Assembly: GCA_030433335.1 (NCBI GenBank)
Contig: JAUILL010000005.1
Coordinates: forward strand, 1 to 64,000
Direction of reading: 5' to 3'
Origin: Alphaproteobacteria bacterium
GTDB lineage: Bacteria; Pseudomonadota; Alphaproteobacteria; Rhodobacterales; Rhodobacteraceae
Length of the DNA: 64,000 bases
The notes beneath the pieces were generated by a model. The model was given only the letters and a program-made list of their open reading frames with translations. It was not told where the DNA came from and ran no database searches. This document shows, in pieces, positions 26,063 through 35,636 of the stretch; positions within the stretch are counted from its first letter, which is position 1, and every line of letters begins with the position of its first letter. Position numbers and translations under genes: made by a program.

Positions 26063-27162
26063 TCACAGCAGAGCAAGACCGGCGCTTTATGGCGCTCGCC
26101 CTGTCTTTGGGGCGTCGTGGTATGGGCAATGCTTGGCCCAATCCGGCGGTCGGGTGCGTACTGGTCTCAGGTACTACCATCATCGGTCGCGGCTGGACCC
26201 AACCGGGCGGCAGGCCGCACGCAGAGGTTGTGGCTCTGGCTCAGGCCGGCGCGGCGGCAAAAGGCGCGACCGCCTATGTCACACTTGAGCCTTGCGCCCA
26301 TTACGGGAAAACACCGCCCTGTGCGGATGCTCTTATCGCGGCGGGCGTGGCCCGTGTCGTGATCGCGGCAACCGACACTGACCCGCGCGTGTCCGGCCAA
26401 GGTATTGCCAAGCTGCGCACCGCTGGCATTGCGGTGGAAACGGGCCTAATGGAGGCTGAGGCGCTCGAGGATTTGTCAGGCTTTTTCATGCGCTTGGCCA
26501 AGGGTCGTCCCCGCGTCACGCTCAAACTTGCCAGCAGTTTTGACGGGCGTATCGCGACCGCGTCGGGTGAGAGCCAATGGATCACCGGCCCCGCAGCGCG
26601 CCGCCACGTGCACGGCATGCGCCTGCGCCACGATGCGGTGATGGTGGGTGGGGGAACGGCCCGTGCCGATGACCCACAACTGACTGTCCGCGATATGGGA
26701 GTGGACCGTCAACCGACCCGCGTGATCGTCTCGCGCAAGCTGGATTTGCCGCGCGTAGGCCGTATGTGGGACAGCATCCCCGAGGTGCCGATGATCTTGT
26801 GTCACGGGCCGAACCTGCCCGAAAAGGTCGTCGCGCCATGGCAGGACCAAGGCGCACTCTTGATCGAATGCGCGCTCGAAGGGCGGCGGTTGGATGTTCA
26901 AAGCGTCCTTCAGGGCTTGGGTGATCACGGGCTGACACGTGTGTTTTGCGAGGGTGGTGGTGCTTTGGCCGGATCGCTTTTGCAGGGGGACTTGGTGGAT
27001 GAATTGGTCGGCTACACGGCAGGCCTCGCACTCGGGGCAGAGGGGCAACCGGCGATCGGGGCGATGGGCCTCGACGCACTGGCAGAGGCACCGCGCTTTG
27101 ATCTGATCGAGACGCGTCCCATCGGGCCGGACGTCCTGCACAGATGGCTTCGGCGGCGCTGA
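26059..27162 (+). CDS. ribD: Bifunctional diaminohydroxyphosphoribosylaminopyrimidine deaminase/reductase RibD
   Basis: The 367-residue protein has an N-terminal deaminase with the zinc motifs PHAEVVAL and [17 protein letters not shown] (about 50-100). The C-terminal reductase domain has [23 protein letters not shown] and [18 protein letters not shown]. It carries out the second and third steps of riboflavin synthesis. The start is a GTG overlapping the nrdR stop, so the two are translationally coupled. It is cut off from the rest of the rib genes by a convergent capsule cassette. Confidence 0.96.
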   Translation: MITAEQDRRFMALALSLGRRGMGNAWPNPAVGCVLVSGTTIIGRGWTQPGGRPHAEVVALAQAGAAAKGATAYVTLEPCAHYGKTPPCADALIAAGVARVVIAATDTDPRVSGQGIAKLRTAGIAVETGLMEAEALEDLSGFFMRLAKGRPRVTLKLASSFDGRIATASGESQWITGPAARRHVHGMRLRHDAVMVGGGTARADDPQLTVRDMGVDRQPTRVIVSRKLDLPRVGRMWDSIPEVPMILCHGPNLPEKVVAPWQDQGALLIECALEGRRLDVQSVLQGLGDHGLTRVFCEGGGALAGSLLQGDLVDELVGYTAGLALGAEGQPAIGAMGLDALAEAPRFDLIETRPIGPDVLHRWLRRR

Positions 27163-27163
27163 C

Positions 27164-29197
27164 CTAGCGCCAGAGATGCGCGTATCCGGCCAATAATCCT
27201 TGGGCTTTTGAAAGCAATCGCAGGGGCAATCCGCCTTTGGGGGCGTGACCGCTTGCCAGTCGTGAAACCGCAACTTCGACAGGGCAGGGACGCCCGGTTA
27301 CGGGGTCGAAATAACGCGGATAGCAGATCAAGGCACCGTGCACCAATTCCTCAAGCGTCAGGCTCGCGCGGCGCCGCGTGGGCACCGGGCCCAAGTCGCG
27401 CGTTAGCCCCCAACCTGCATAAAAGGGCGCGCCAAGGGTCGTCACGGACACCCCGCGCAGCAGCGCCTCAAACCCAAGGGTTGAGGTCATGGTCCACACC
27501 TGATCTACGTGCCCAAGCAAGGCCGCAGGATCGACATTTCGCACCACGAGATCGGCCAGTTTGTGCATCTGGCCTTCGGGGATCGCGCCGCTGCGCAGGC
27601 CCGCTTCGACATCGGGGTGCGGTTTGTAGAGGATTGTGGCGTCGGGGTTTTCATCCCGCACGCGCTGCAACAGCGCAAGGTTCGTCTTCTCCGCGCCCGC
27701 GCCAAGCCGGATCGACGCATCGTCCTCGACCTGACCGGGCACCAAGATGAGCGGCCGCGCGGGCAGGTCAGGCAGGTCGCCGTCCAGATTATACTTGCTG
27801 ATCTTCAGGTCGATGAGCGAGCCGATCAGCCGCTCGGCCCGTACAACCTGATCACGCCGCAAGCCCGTGGAATTGTTTAGGATAACCTCAAGGTCACTCT
27901 TGCGTGTGGGGTCGTAGTAGATGCCGCGTTTGTCCGTCACCAGCGAAAGGGGCGGGATCAGTTCGGCGCCAAGCCCGCGGGACCGCAGGAAGCCGTCCTC
28001 GACCCGTGTAACCTCCCAGTCGGGCTGGGTTTTGCCCGCCCACGCCATCCATTCTTTGCCGGTCTCGGCGCTGAGTTCGACGGCTTCTTCGGGGTCATCG
28101 GCAAAGCGCACACCGGCCCCATGGCCGTAGAATTTGGCAAGTGTCCCGCGCTTCCAGAGGCGCATGCCAGAAGCCACCCATCCCGCACGGTCTTCGCGCC
28201 AGGCGCGCGTTTCGGCTTCGAGCGTGTCGATCACCTGCTCGAGTTCACAGAGTCGGTCGCCGTAGGGATCATACCACGTCGGATAGAGGATCATCGCCGC
28301 GGCAAAGAGCTGAGCAGGCGTCAGGCGGCGCTGGCGGCGGTAGACGGGGTCGCGGTCTTCGGTTAGGCCCCAGCCCGCGTAAAAGGGCTGTCCGTAGACG
28401 TGGGGTCGGTGGCCTGCGAGGATCGCTTCGAACCCCATTTGCGAGGAAAGTGTGTACACCGCCGTCGCGCCCTCGAGAAGGTGCCACGGGCTTATGGGCG
28501 CGTCAAAAATCTGGGTTCGATCGTTGCAGTCCTCGGCGCGGTACATCCCCGTGCGGTGCCCTTGGGCTGTTTCGGGGTGGGTACGGATCAGAATGGTTTG
28601 ACCGGGGTTCTCTTCCTGCGCGTCGCAGAGCATCTCTTGAAACCGCGCGCGATGGCCCTTGGAGGCGCGGACCGAGGCATCGCCGGCCACCTGATCAATG
28701 ACCAGAACATAGCCCGGTGCGGGGGCGGGGACTGATGGTTCAAAGGCGTTGTACTTGGACAAGTGCAGGGTGCGCAGTCGGGTGATCGCGCCCCGAGCAC
28801 GCTCTAGCAACGCAGTGTCGTCTAGTGGGTGATGCGCAAGTAGGTCTTCGAGGCGAGAAGGGCGGGCCGGATCGAAATGAAGGCCCTGTTCGTCGATCAA
28901 TAGACCCAAAGGCGGATCCCCCGCACGGCCCGGATGGATCGACCTGAGAAACGCGTCTTCGAGGTAGATCGGTCGCGCTCCGGTCTTGGAGGCGATACGC
29001 GCACCACGCTCTGATGTGCCAGCGGCCCCCCAGATCAGGAGGCTGTCGCGCTCTGACGGCCACCCCAAGCGAGGCGCATGGCCGGACAGGGACAGAATGC
29101 GATTCAGACGCGCATCCGTCAGCATGGTGAGGCTGGATGCAAAACACCGCCGGAGGGGCTGTCCTCCGGCGGTGGGATGATCGAACGGGTCCGTCAC
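27164..29197 (-). CDS. kpsC: KpsC-type capsule beta-Kdo transferase (dual domain)
   Basis: The 677-residue protein consists of two related halves (about 1-330 and 340-677). Each has the FYAGWGLTED/FYAGWGLTRD motif after a TSLGFEA/QMGFEA-type segment, the internal repeat of KpsC. KpsC builds, with KpsS, the poly-Kdo linker on a lipid that anchors group 2-type capsules. The start is a GTG 6 bases after the wza-like stop; an internal ATG at 29125 is possible. It is the third gene of kpsS-wza-kpsC, and its stop abuts the convergent ribD stop by one base. Confidence 0.88.
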   Translation of the reverse strand: MTDPFDHPTAGGQPLRRCFASSLTMLTDARLNRILSLSGHAPRLGWPSERDSLLIWGAAGTSERGARIASKTGARPIYLEDAFLRSIHPGRAGDPPLGLLIDEQGLHFDPARPSRLEDLLAHHPLDDTALLERARGAITRLRTLHLSKYNAFEPSVPAPAPGYVLVIDQVAGDASVRASKGHRARFQEMLCDAQEENPGQTILIRTHPETAQGHRTGMYRAEDCNDRTQIFDAPISPWHLLEGATAVYTLSSQMGFEAILAGHRPHVYGQPFYAGWGLTEDRDPVYRRQRRLTPAQLFAAAMILYPTWYDPYGDRLCELEQVIDTLEAETRAWREDRAGWVASGMRLWKRGTLAKFYGHGAGVRFADDPEEAVELSAETGKEWMAWAGKTQPDWEVTRVEDGFLRSRGLGAELIPPLSLVTDKRGIYYDPTRKSDLEVILNNSTGLRRDQVVRAERLIGSLIDLKISKYNLDGDLPDLPARPLILVPGQVEDDASIRLGAGAEKTNLALLQRVRDENPDATILYKPHPDVEAGLRSGAIPEGQMHKLADLVVRNVDPAALLGHVDQVWTMTSTLGFEALLRGVSVTTLGAPFYAGWGLTRDLGPVPTRRRASLTLEELVHGALICYPRYFDPVTGRPCPVEVAVSRLASGHAPKGGLPLRLLSKAQGLLAGYAHLWR

Positions 29198-29203
29198 GGA
29201 GTC

Positions 29204-30346
29204 TTAGCCGCCGAGACCGGAGGCTGCACCTGCGAGGGAGTTGACCGAGTTCAGGCCGCCAAGAAGGGCACTGATGGTCTTGTTCCAGCGGACGAAGGGC
29301 GCTTCGGTGACGTAGAGGGTATCCTCGTCGCGGATTGCGAAGTCACGGGCTTCGAACATGCCGGTGGGTTCGGTCAGGTTCAGAACGTAGACCATGCGCT
29401 GGTCACCGATCAGGTCGCTGCGGCCCAGAACCATGTTTGCCACTTCTGCGGGCTCGTTGCGGAAGATAAAGACGCCGGTCGGGTCAGCCGCGTTGGTCTG
29501 CAGGCCGCCCACTGTCGCGATTGCTTCGATAGCCGAGATGGTCTGGCTCTCGAACGGGACCCGGGTCTGGTTGCCGGTCGCGCCAAGCGAGGTAAAGCTG
29601 CGGGTGTCCTGCTCGACCAGAACGCGGTCGCCGTTGCGCAGCGCGATGTCGAGACGGGTGTCGTCGAAGATGTCCTGGAACCAAACTTCGCCCTGCTGAT
29701 TGCCGCGCACAACGGTGATCTGGGTGATTTCAGGTTCGATGGTGATGCCGCCTGCACGTGCCAGCATGCCCGACAGGGTCCGGCTTGGACGCTCGATCGG
29801 GTAGAGCCCTTGGCTGCCGACTGAGCCAATCACCGAAACCGCCGCGCCATCGCCTGCCAGACGGCGGACTTCGACCTGCGGATCAGGTGTTTGCTCTTCG
29901 AGCTGTGTGGTGATGATTCGGCGAATGGCTTCGGGGGTGTTGCCCGCCGCTTTGATCCGTCCGGCATAGGGCACAAAGATGAAGCCCGCGCCATCGACCT
30001 GCACTTCTTGCAGGGTGGTCGCGTTGCCTTCGGCACCGGACAGCAGACCGTCATCCACGTTTTCCCAGACGGTCAGACCAAGGGTGTCACCGGGGCGGAT
30101 TGTGTCGGACCCCAGGATGCCTGCGTTGATGAAACTGTCAGAAAAACCAAGTGCCGGTGTGACAGCGGTGGCACGGGTGACCCGCGAATTCACACTAACA
30201 ACAAAGGCATCGCCACTGCGCATGACAGAGCCTTCGAAAATCTCGTTTTTGGAGGGACCAGAGCGCGGCAATCCGCAAGCGGTCAGACCAATAGTCATAG
30301 CGGCCAGAAGGGCCCCACGCACCAGACGCGATGATGTGTTCTTCAC
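29204..30346 (-). CDS. Polysaccharide export outer-membrane lipoprotein (Wza/KpsD-like)
   Basis: The 380-residue protein has a lipoprotein signal peptide (LLAAMTIGLTACGLP, lipid Cys near residue 24). A poly-export domain (RPGDTLGLTVWENVDDGLL, VDGAGFIFVPYAGRIKAAGNTPEAIRR) is followed by SLBB-type segments. It would form the outer-membrane channel for capsule export. It starts with GTG after a GGAGA site. It lies in the middle of the capsule cassette. No inner-membrane ABC exporter (kpsMT/kpsE) is present in the window, so those partners must be elsewhere. Confidence 0.88.
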   Translation of the reverse strand: MKNTSSRLVRGALLAAMTIGLTACGLPRSGPSKNEIFEGSVMRSGDAFVVSVNSRVTRATAVTPALGFSDSFINAGILGSDTIRPGDTLGLTVWENVDDGLLSGAEGNATTLQEVQVDGAGFIFVPYAGRIKAAGNTPEAIRRIITTQLEEQTPDPQVEVRRLAGDGAAVSVIGSVGSQGLYPIERPSRTLSGMLARAGGITIEPEITQITVVRGNQQGEVWFQDIFDDTRLDIALRNGDRVLVEQDTRSFTSLGATGNQTRVPFESQTISAIEAIATVGGLQTNAADPTGVFIFRNEPAEVANMVLGRSDLIGDQRMVYVLNLTEPTGMFEARDFAIRDEDTLYVTEAPFVRWNKTISALLGGLNSVNSLAGAASGLGG

Positions 30347-30438
30347 TGCTCAGGTCTCCTCGACCTATTATTTTGCCTTGTTTTTTGAAGAGGCTAGCGG
30401 AAAAGCAATTAAAAAGCTAGCGCGATGGGCAAGAACAG

Positions 30439-31731
30439 TTAGTGCACGACTCGAAGATGTTGCCGAGGTGCCGCGGTCCCGTGCAAAAGCGCATCATAGG
30501 GATCATCCGCCATCAACATCATATCAACCACTTGCCGCAAGACCTGCCGGCGCCCCTGGGCAGAGTAGAATCCGCCCCCAACCTGAGAAGTTTCAAGAAG
30601 ATAGCGGCGATAGTCCTTGTACGCACGCAAGTCGGGACGGGTCGGTTGGGCGTAGAATTCAGGCAGGGGCTGGGTGCTCACGAACTCTGGTTTGTCATAG
30701 ACCGCGCGTCCGAAGACACGGAGCGCCATGCCCCGCCAAAGCACCTGTTGGGCGGCGGTTGAGTTCACCGTGACGGCACTTCGGGCATCATTTAGCAGGG
30801 CTGCCAGCTTGCCGCCGCGCAGATAATGCACGCGGTCCTCTATCCCGCGCTCCTTCGCCAGGGCGCGGATGTCGGCGCGCACGGGAACCCTGCCATCCTC
30901 TAACGGATGGGCCTTGAAAACGAGGTGATGATGTCTCGGGGCGCCTTTGGCGAACCCGTCAATCACGGTTTCCAGAAAATCCCTCATGCAGTCAAAGGAC
31001 GAATGCGCCTGAAAGCTGCTGTCATGCGCCAATTGTAAGAGAACCACATGGTAGGGGAAGCCACCGCGCCGCACGCGCGCCGTTGCGATTACCCGCTCCA
31101 GCCATTGCGCGGGCATCAACAGCAAGCGGCGCACGTAGAGCCGGAATTCGTGAGCCACTGGGATGTCGCGATGGGCGCGGAAGTTCCGATAGGCCCCGTT
31201 CCGGAACATGACGTGCCAATGATACAGCGCACCGTAGAACACGTGCTGGCGCATATCCCCCCATTTGGCCGGGGGAAGAGGGGCGTCCTGATCGACGCCT
31301 GCAAGCGCCTCGCGCATTTCTTTGACCGTCATCTCCATCAAGCGGGAATGGCCGTTGCTGCCGCCCCGCTCGTAGGTGATCCAGTAGGGGCGCATGTAGC
31401 CTTCTTCAAAGACGTGGACGTTCAAGCCCTGAGCATTGGCGATCTCGACCGCGCTGGCATGGATCGAGCGGACGTCCCCATAGAGAACGATGTCCGTGAC
31501 CTTGCGCTCCTCGATCAGCGAGCGGAAGGTGTCCGGCCAGTCGGCTTGGGGTTTATCAAAGGGAATGTAAGTTGCGCTGTCCCGCCAGAACGCTGCGTCT
31601 CCGGCGTTGAACCCGACCCGTAAGACTTTTGCTCCGGCGTGGCACAGCATCTCTGCCAAGCGGGCAAAAAACGGCCCGTGAGGCCCCTGCAAGAACAGGA
31701 ATGTGCGGTCGGAATTGGGCAACTGGGTCAT
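30439..31731 (-). CDS. kpsS: KpsS-type capsule Kdo transferase
   Basis: The 430-residue protein matches the capsule KpsS family: LFLQGPHGPFFARLAEMLCHAGAKVLRVGFN at residues 12-42, VHVFEEGYMRPYWITYERGG, and LVFKAHPLEDG with the later NSTAAQQVLWRGMALRVFG. KpsS adds the first Kdo residue to the lysophosphatidylglycerol anchor and KpsC extends it. It is the first gene of the cassette, 92 bases from the wza-like gene, and is divergent from ribE over a 132-base gap. Confidence 0.88.
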   Translation of the reverse strand: MTQLPNSDRTFLFLQGPHGPFFARLAEMLCHAGAKVLRVGFNAGDAAFWRDSATYIPFDKPQADWPDTFRSLIEERKVTDIVLYGDVRSIHASAVEIANAQGLNVHVFEEGYMRPYWITYERGGSNGHSRLMEMTVKEMREALAGVDQDAPLPPAKWGDMRQHVFYGALYHWHVMFRNGAYRNFRAHRDIPVAHEFRLYVRRLLLMPAQWLERVIATARVRRGGFPYHVVLLQLAHDSSFQAHSSFDCMRDFLETVIDGFAKGAPRHHHLVFKAHPLEDGRVPVRADIRALAKERGIEDRVHYLRGGKLAALLNDARSAVTVNSTAAQQVLWRGMALRVFGRAVYDKPEFVSTQPLPEFYAQPTRPDLRAYKDYRRYLLETSQVGGGFYSAQGRRQVLRQVVDMMLMADDPYDALLHGTAAPRQHLRVVH

Positions 31732-31863
31732 GGATACTTATAACGGACTATATTTCATCATTTCTATGGGAGTCCTTCGTCAAAAATAAGTGGAAACAGT
31801 GGCGCATGCTTGAGAAATCGTGGCCAAAGGTCTACCTCGGCGTGGAAACCATGGAGGATCCCT

Positions 31864-32451
31864 ATGTTCACAGGCATCATTACAGATATGGGGCGGATCG
31901 CAGAGCTGCACCACGGCGACAGCCTGCGCGCGCGAATCGAGACGGTGTATGACATGTCCACTGTGGATCTAGGGGCGTCGATCGCATGTGACGGTTGCTG
32001 TCTGACCGTGGTCGAAATGGGCTCGAACTGGTTCGACGTCGAGATCAGCGCCGAGAGCATCTCCAAGACCAATATCGGTGACTGGGTGGTCGACAAGCGT
32101 GTGAACCTCGAGCGGGCGCTCAAGGTCGGCGACGAGCTCGGCGGGCACATTGTGTCGGGTCATGTGGACGGTGTCGCCGAAGTCATCAAGATCGAAGAAG
32201 ATGGTGGAAGCACACGCGTCACCCTGCGTGCGCCCGAAGCGCTGGCCAAATACATCGCGCCCAAAGGGTCTGTTGCGTTGAACGGCACCTCTCTGACCGT
32301 GAACGAGGTCGAAGGCTGCGATTTCGGCATCAACTTTATCCCGCATACCAAACAGGTCACCACATGGGGTGGCGTGGCAGTCGGTCAGCGCATCAACCTA
32401 GAGATCGACACCCTAGCGCGGTACGTGGCCCGTCTGCGTGAGTGGGAATAA
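31864..32451 (+). CDS. ribE: Riboflavin synthase alpha subunit
   Basis: The 195-residue protein begins MFTGIITDMGRI, the family start, and contains two lumazine-binding repeats (about 1-95 and 96-190), with the second-repeat block LGGHIVSGHVDGVA. It dismutates two 6,7-dimethyl-8-ribityllumazine into riboflavin. No FMN riboswitch is visible in the 132-base leader. It is separated from ribD by the capsule cassette. Confidence 0.95.
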   Translation: MFTGIITDMGRIAELHHGDSLRARIETVYDMSTVDLGASIACDGCCLTVVEMGSNWFDVEISAESISKTNIGDWVVDKRVNLERALKVGDELGGHIVSGHVDGVAEVIKIEEDGGSTRVTLRAPEALAKYIAPKGSVALNGTSLTVNEVEGCDFGINFIPHTKQVTTWGGVAVGQRINLEIDTLARYVARLREWE

Positions 32452-32526
32452 CACCTGCACATATTCATATTTCGTTGTCTGTTGCGAAAAATGATCTAGC
32501 ATTCCTCCCGAACAGGGAGGAAACCT

Positions 32527-33501
32527 ATGACCACATTCAAAGCCAGCCGTCGCGAGTTACTCAAACTTTCTGCGATGGCACCCGCCTTTGCGTTGACTGC
32601 CACCGCCCCCAAGGCCCAAGTCGCAGCCCCCGCATCAGATAACCCATCGCATTTCAGATTTGCGATCGGCGCAGCGCAGATCACTGTGATTTCTGACGGC
32701 TTTTTCGAGACGCCCGCGAGTGGTCTCGGGGTGAATGCCGACCCTGCGGAGGTTCAGGCTTTTCTGGCAGCGCACTACCTGCCGACCGAGACCAGTCTGT
32801 CCCACACCAACCACTTGGTCATCGACTTGGGCGAAGCGCGGGTGCTGGTGGATGTCGGTTCAGGCAATCGCTTTATGCCGACGGCGGGTCGCTTGATGAC
32901 CAACCTCGAAGCTGCGGGAATCGACCCCGCGAGTATCACCCATGTCGTCATCACCCATGCGCACCCGGACCACATCTGGGGCATCCGCGACGATTTCGAC
33001 GAAGCGATCTTGCCCGACGCTGAGTATTTCATCGGGGCCGAGGAGCATTCGTTTTGGCTGCAGGATGGGTTGGCGGCCTCCTCTCCGGCAGAGATGCAGC
33101 AGTTCGTTGTTGGTGCCGTGAACTCTTTGAACGTTGACGGAGCAGAGTGGGTGCTCCTTGCGGACGGTGACGAGATTTGCCCGGGTGTCCGCGCGATCGC
33201 GACCCCGGGTCACACGCCGGGGCATATCTCTGTTCATGTGGAAAGCGATGGCCAACAGCTTGTCGCGCTTGGTGATTCCATGAACCACGCCTATACCAAC
33301 TTCGCCCATCCGGATTGGTACAATGGCTTCGATATGGACGGTACGCAAACCGTCGCCACGCGTCAGAGCCTTCTGGACCGTGCAGCAGAAGACCGCATTA
33401 CGGTGTGTGGATACCACTTCCCGTTCCCCGGTGTCGGCCATGTGATGCGCGAAGGGGGCAGCTATCGGTTCTTGCCTGCGCTCTGGCACTTCAAAGGTTA
33501 G
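32527..33501 (+). CDS. Tat-exported MBL-fold metallo-hydrolase
   Basis: The 324-residue protein has a twin-arginine signal (SRRELLKL at residues 8-15, then an Ala-rich hydrophobic part). A metallo-beta-lactamase domain follows with the metal motif THAHPDHIWG (about 138-147). Further ligands lie in TPGHTPGHISVHV and the GDSMNH segment. It is predicted to be a periplasmic hydrolase of unknown substrate. It lies between ribE and the sulfotransferase-like gene and is not part of riboflavin synthesis. Confidence 0.9.
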   Translation: MTTFKASRRELLKLSAMAPAFALTATAPKAQVAAPASDNPSHFRFAIGAAQITVISDGFFETPASGLGVNADPAEVQAFLAAHYLPTETSLSHTNHLVIDLGEARVLVDVGSGNRFMPTAGRLMTNLEAAGIDPASITHVVITHAHPDHIWGIRDDFDEAILPDAEYFIGAEEHSFWLQDGLAASSPAEMQQFVVGAVNSLNVDGAEWVLLADGDEICPGVRAIATPGHTPGHISVHVESDGQQLVALGDSMNHAYTNFAHPDWYNGFDMDGTQTVATRQSLLDRAAEDRITVCGYHFPFPGVGHVMREGGSYRFLPALWHFKG

Positions 33502-33586
33502 GGCCAACTATCCTTTTTACTCTCTACCGTATCGCGCGGGACGGCAACATCGTGGGGGTAACCGCGGATAGAGGCTAAAGGATACC

Positions 33587-34393
33587 TTGCGTCACCCCGA
33601 TTTCTTTCTGATGGGGCCACCCAGTCGATCGGCCACAACGATGTGGCGCTGGTTGAGTGCCCATCCTGATCTGTTCCTGCCAGCCCGGCGGGAGCTGGGG
33701 TATTATGCTGTCCCGGACCTAGGCACCTTTCTGGAAAAGCCCGAAGATCCCCGTCTTCTGGATGTGATCGATGACCCGAACCGCTATTCCAAGGCTTTTG
33801 CCCCCTCGGGGGACCGGATGAGTGGAGATGGGTCTTCGGTCTATTCACTCGTGTCCGGAGCGGCGCGTCGGATGTTCAAAAACAAGCCAGATGCCAAGCT
33901 GGTCTTCATGCTCGAGGCACCCGTGCGGCGGGCGTTGACGGCGCATGCGTACAACCTGACCCTCGAGGTCGAAACCGAGCCCCATTTCGAGAAAGCACTG
34001 CTGCTTGAGTCTGAAAGAAAAGAGCAGGGGGTTTCACCGTTTCTGCTCTATGCGAGGGGCAGCCGCTATCGGCAGATGATCGAGCCTGTGGATGATCTGT
34101 TCGGGCGCGACAACGTCTTGATCCTGATTGCCGAAGAGGCAGAGCGTGCCCCCCAAGCGACTGTTGATCGGCTCTGTGCGTTTCTAGGGATCAGAAATGA
34201 CGCGGGCTCTTTGCCATCCCTTCCGCGTCCGCGTCAAAGCGTGGTGTCCGAGATGCTCGCTCGGGTGCGCAGCCGACGCCGTCAGCCAGAGATTTGCGCG
34301 CAATTCCGCAGTGAGATGCAGTCCGAAGTCCATTGGGTCGAACAAAGGGTCGGTTCCGCTCTGGACGCATGGATGTTTAAGGATCAAGAGTAG
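33587..34393 (+). CDS. Divergent sulfotransferase-like protein
   Basis: The 268-residue protein has the outline of PAPS-dependent sulfotransferases (DFFLMGPPSRSATTMWRWLSAHPDLFLP, then MLEAPVRRALTAHAYNL). The PAPS-binding loop reads GPPSRSATT rather than the usual GxxKSGTT, and the 3'-phosphate Arg and Ser positions read Glu and Thr. It may be inactive, or use an altered donor site. The start is TTG with an AAAGGA site 5 bases upstream. It lies between the MBL gene and ribBX; a capsule or other surface glycan is a possible substrate. Confidence 0.65.
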   Translation: MRHPDFFLMGPPSRSATTMWRWLSAHPDLFLPARRELGYYAVPDLGTFLEKPEDPRLLDVIDDPNRYSKAFAPSGDRMSGDGSSVYSLVSGAARRMFKNKPDAKLVFMLEAPVRRALTAHAYNLTLEVETEPHFEKALLLESERKEQGVSPFLLYARGSRYRQMIEPVDDLFGRDNVLILIAEEAERAPQATVDRLCAFLGIRNDAGSLPSLPRPRQSVVSEMLARVRSRRRQPEICAQFRSEMQSEVHWVEQRVGSALDAWMFKDQE

Positions 34394-34505
34394 GGCCGGA
34401 AACGTGCTTTGCCGCACAGGGACCGAGCGCCGCACCCCCACACCTTCGGGTGGTTCAAGGGCAGGCGCTGGGGTACCTAGCGGTGTACGATGAAGGAGAG
34501 ACGGT

Positions 34506-35636
34506 ATGTCCGAGAACAGTCGTTTTGAAACACCCGGCCCCGTCGAAGAAAACCTGCGCGATGCAATTTCTCCGATCGAGGATGTGATCGAGGATGCCCG
34601 CAACGGCCGCATGTATATTCTGGTGGACCACGAGGACCGCGAGAACGAAGGCGACGTTTGCATCCCTGCGCAGATGTGCACCCCCGAGGTCATCAACTTT
34701 ATGGCTACCCACGCGCGCGGCCTGATCTGCTTGACCCTGAACAGCGAACGGATTGACGCGTTGGGTCTGCCCCTGATGGCAACCACGAACTCGTCGCGCC
34801 ACGAAACCGCGTTCACGGTCTCGATTGAGGCGCGCGAAGGCGTCAGCACCGGTATTTCCGCCCATGACCGCGCCCGCACCGTGGCCGTCGCGATTGATTC
34901 CAGCAAAACTGCGGCCGATATCGCCACCCCCGGCCATATCTTCCCGCTGCGCGCCCGTGATGGCGGGGTTCTGGTCCGCGCTGGCCACACCGAGGCTGCC
35001 ACCGATGTAGCGCGTCTGGCTGGCCTGAACCCCTCTGGCGTGATCTGCGAGATCATGAACGAGGACGGCTCTATGGCGCGTCTGCCCGATCTGGTGGCGT
35101 TCGCCCAACGGCACGGGCTCAAGATCGGCACCATCAGCGATCTGATCGCCTACCGCCGCCGTTACGACAATCTGGTCAAGGTTGAGAGCGAGAGCACCAT
35201 CACCTCGGAATTCGGCGGTGACTGGACCATGCGCATCTATACCGACACGACCCAAGGGGCCCAACACATTGCCCTGATCAAAGGGGACATCACTGGTGAT
35301 GCGCCTGTTCTAACCCGTATGCACACCCTAGATCCGATGCTCGACATGCTGGGAACGGGCCCCAAAGGCCGTGCCTTTGAATTCAGCTCGGCCATGAAGA
35401 TGGTCGCCGAAGAGGGTAGGGGCGTGATCGTTCTGCTCCGCGATCTGACCATGCAGCTAGGCGGTGCGACCAGCCCGCAAACCCTGCGCCAGTATGGCCT
35501 CGGGGCGCAAATCCTGACCCATCTGGGACTGAAACAGCTGACCCTCCTCACCAATTCGCCCACCCCCAAGGTGATCGGCCTTGATGCCTATGGCATCGAA
35601 ATCACCGGTACCCGCAAAATTCCGGAGGCAAACTGA
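34506..35636 (+). CDS. ribB: 3,4-dihydroxy-2-butanone 4-phosphate synthase with degenerate GTP cyclohydrolase II domain (RibBX type)
   Basis: The 376-residue fusion has residues 20-220 as DHBP synthase (DHEDRENEGD at 41-50, SRHETAFTVS, GHTEA at 160-164). Residues 230-370 have the fold of GTP cyclohydrolase II, and the late YGLGAQILTHLGLKQLTLLTN block is kept. The zinc-binding Cys cluster is gone: the block reads RMHTLDPMLDMLGT, and no Cys occurs after residue 181. The second half is therefore probably not a cyclohydrolase. The gene is followed immediately by ribH (overlap TGATG). Confidence 0.93.
   Translation: MSENSRFETPGPVEENLRDAISPIEDVIEDARNGRMYILVDHEDRENEGDVCIPAQMCTPEVINFMATHARGLICLTLNSERIDALGLPLMATTNSSRHETAFTVSIEAREGVSTGISAHDRARTVAVAIDSSKTAADIATPGHIFPLRARDGGVLVRAGHTEAATDVARLAGLNPSGVICEIMNEDGSMARLPDLVAFAQRHGLKIGTISDLIAYRRRYDNLVKVESESTITSEFGGDWTMRIYTDTTQGAQHIALIKGDITGDAPVLTRMHTLDPMLDMLGTGPKGRAFEFSSAMKMVAEEGRGVIVLLRDLTMQLGGATSPQTLRQYGLGAQILTHLGLKQLTLLTNSPTPKVIGLDAYGIEITGTRKIPEAN

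Noticed and set aside
34394-34505. FMN riboswitch before ribBX
   Set aside because: The conserved RFN blocks are not seen here, nor in the ribE leader (31732-31863).
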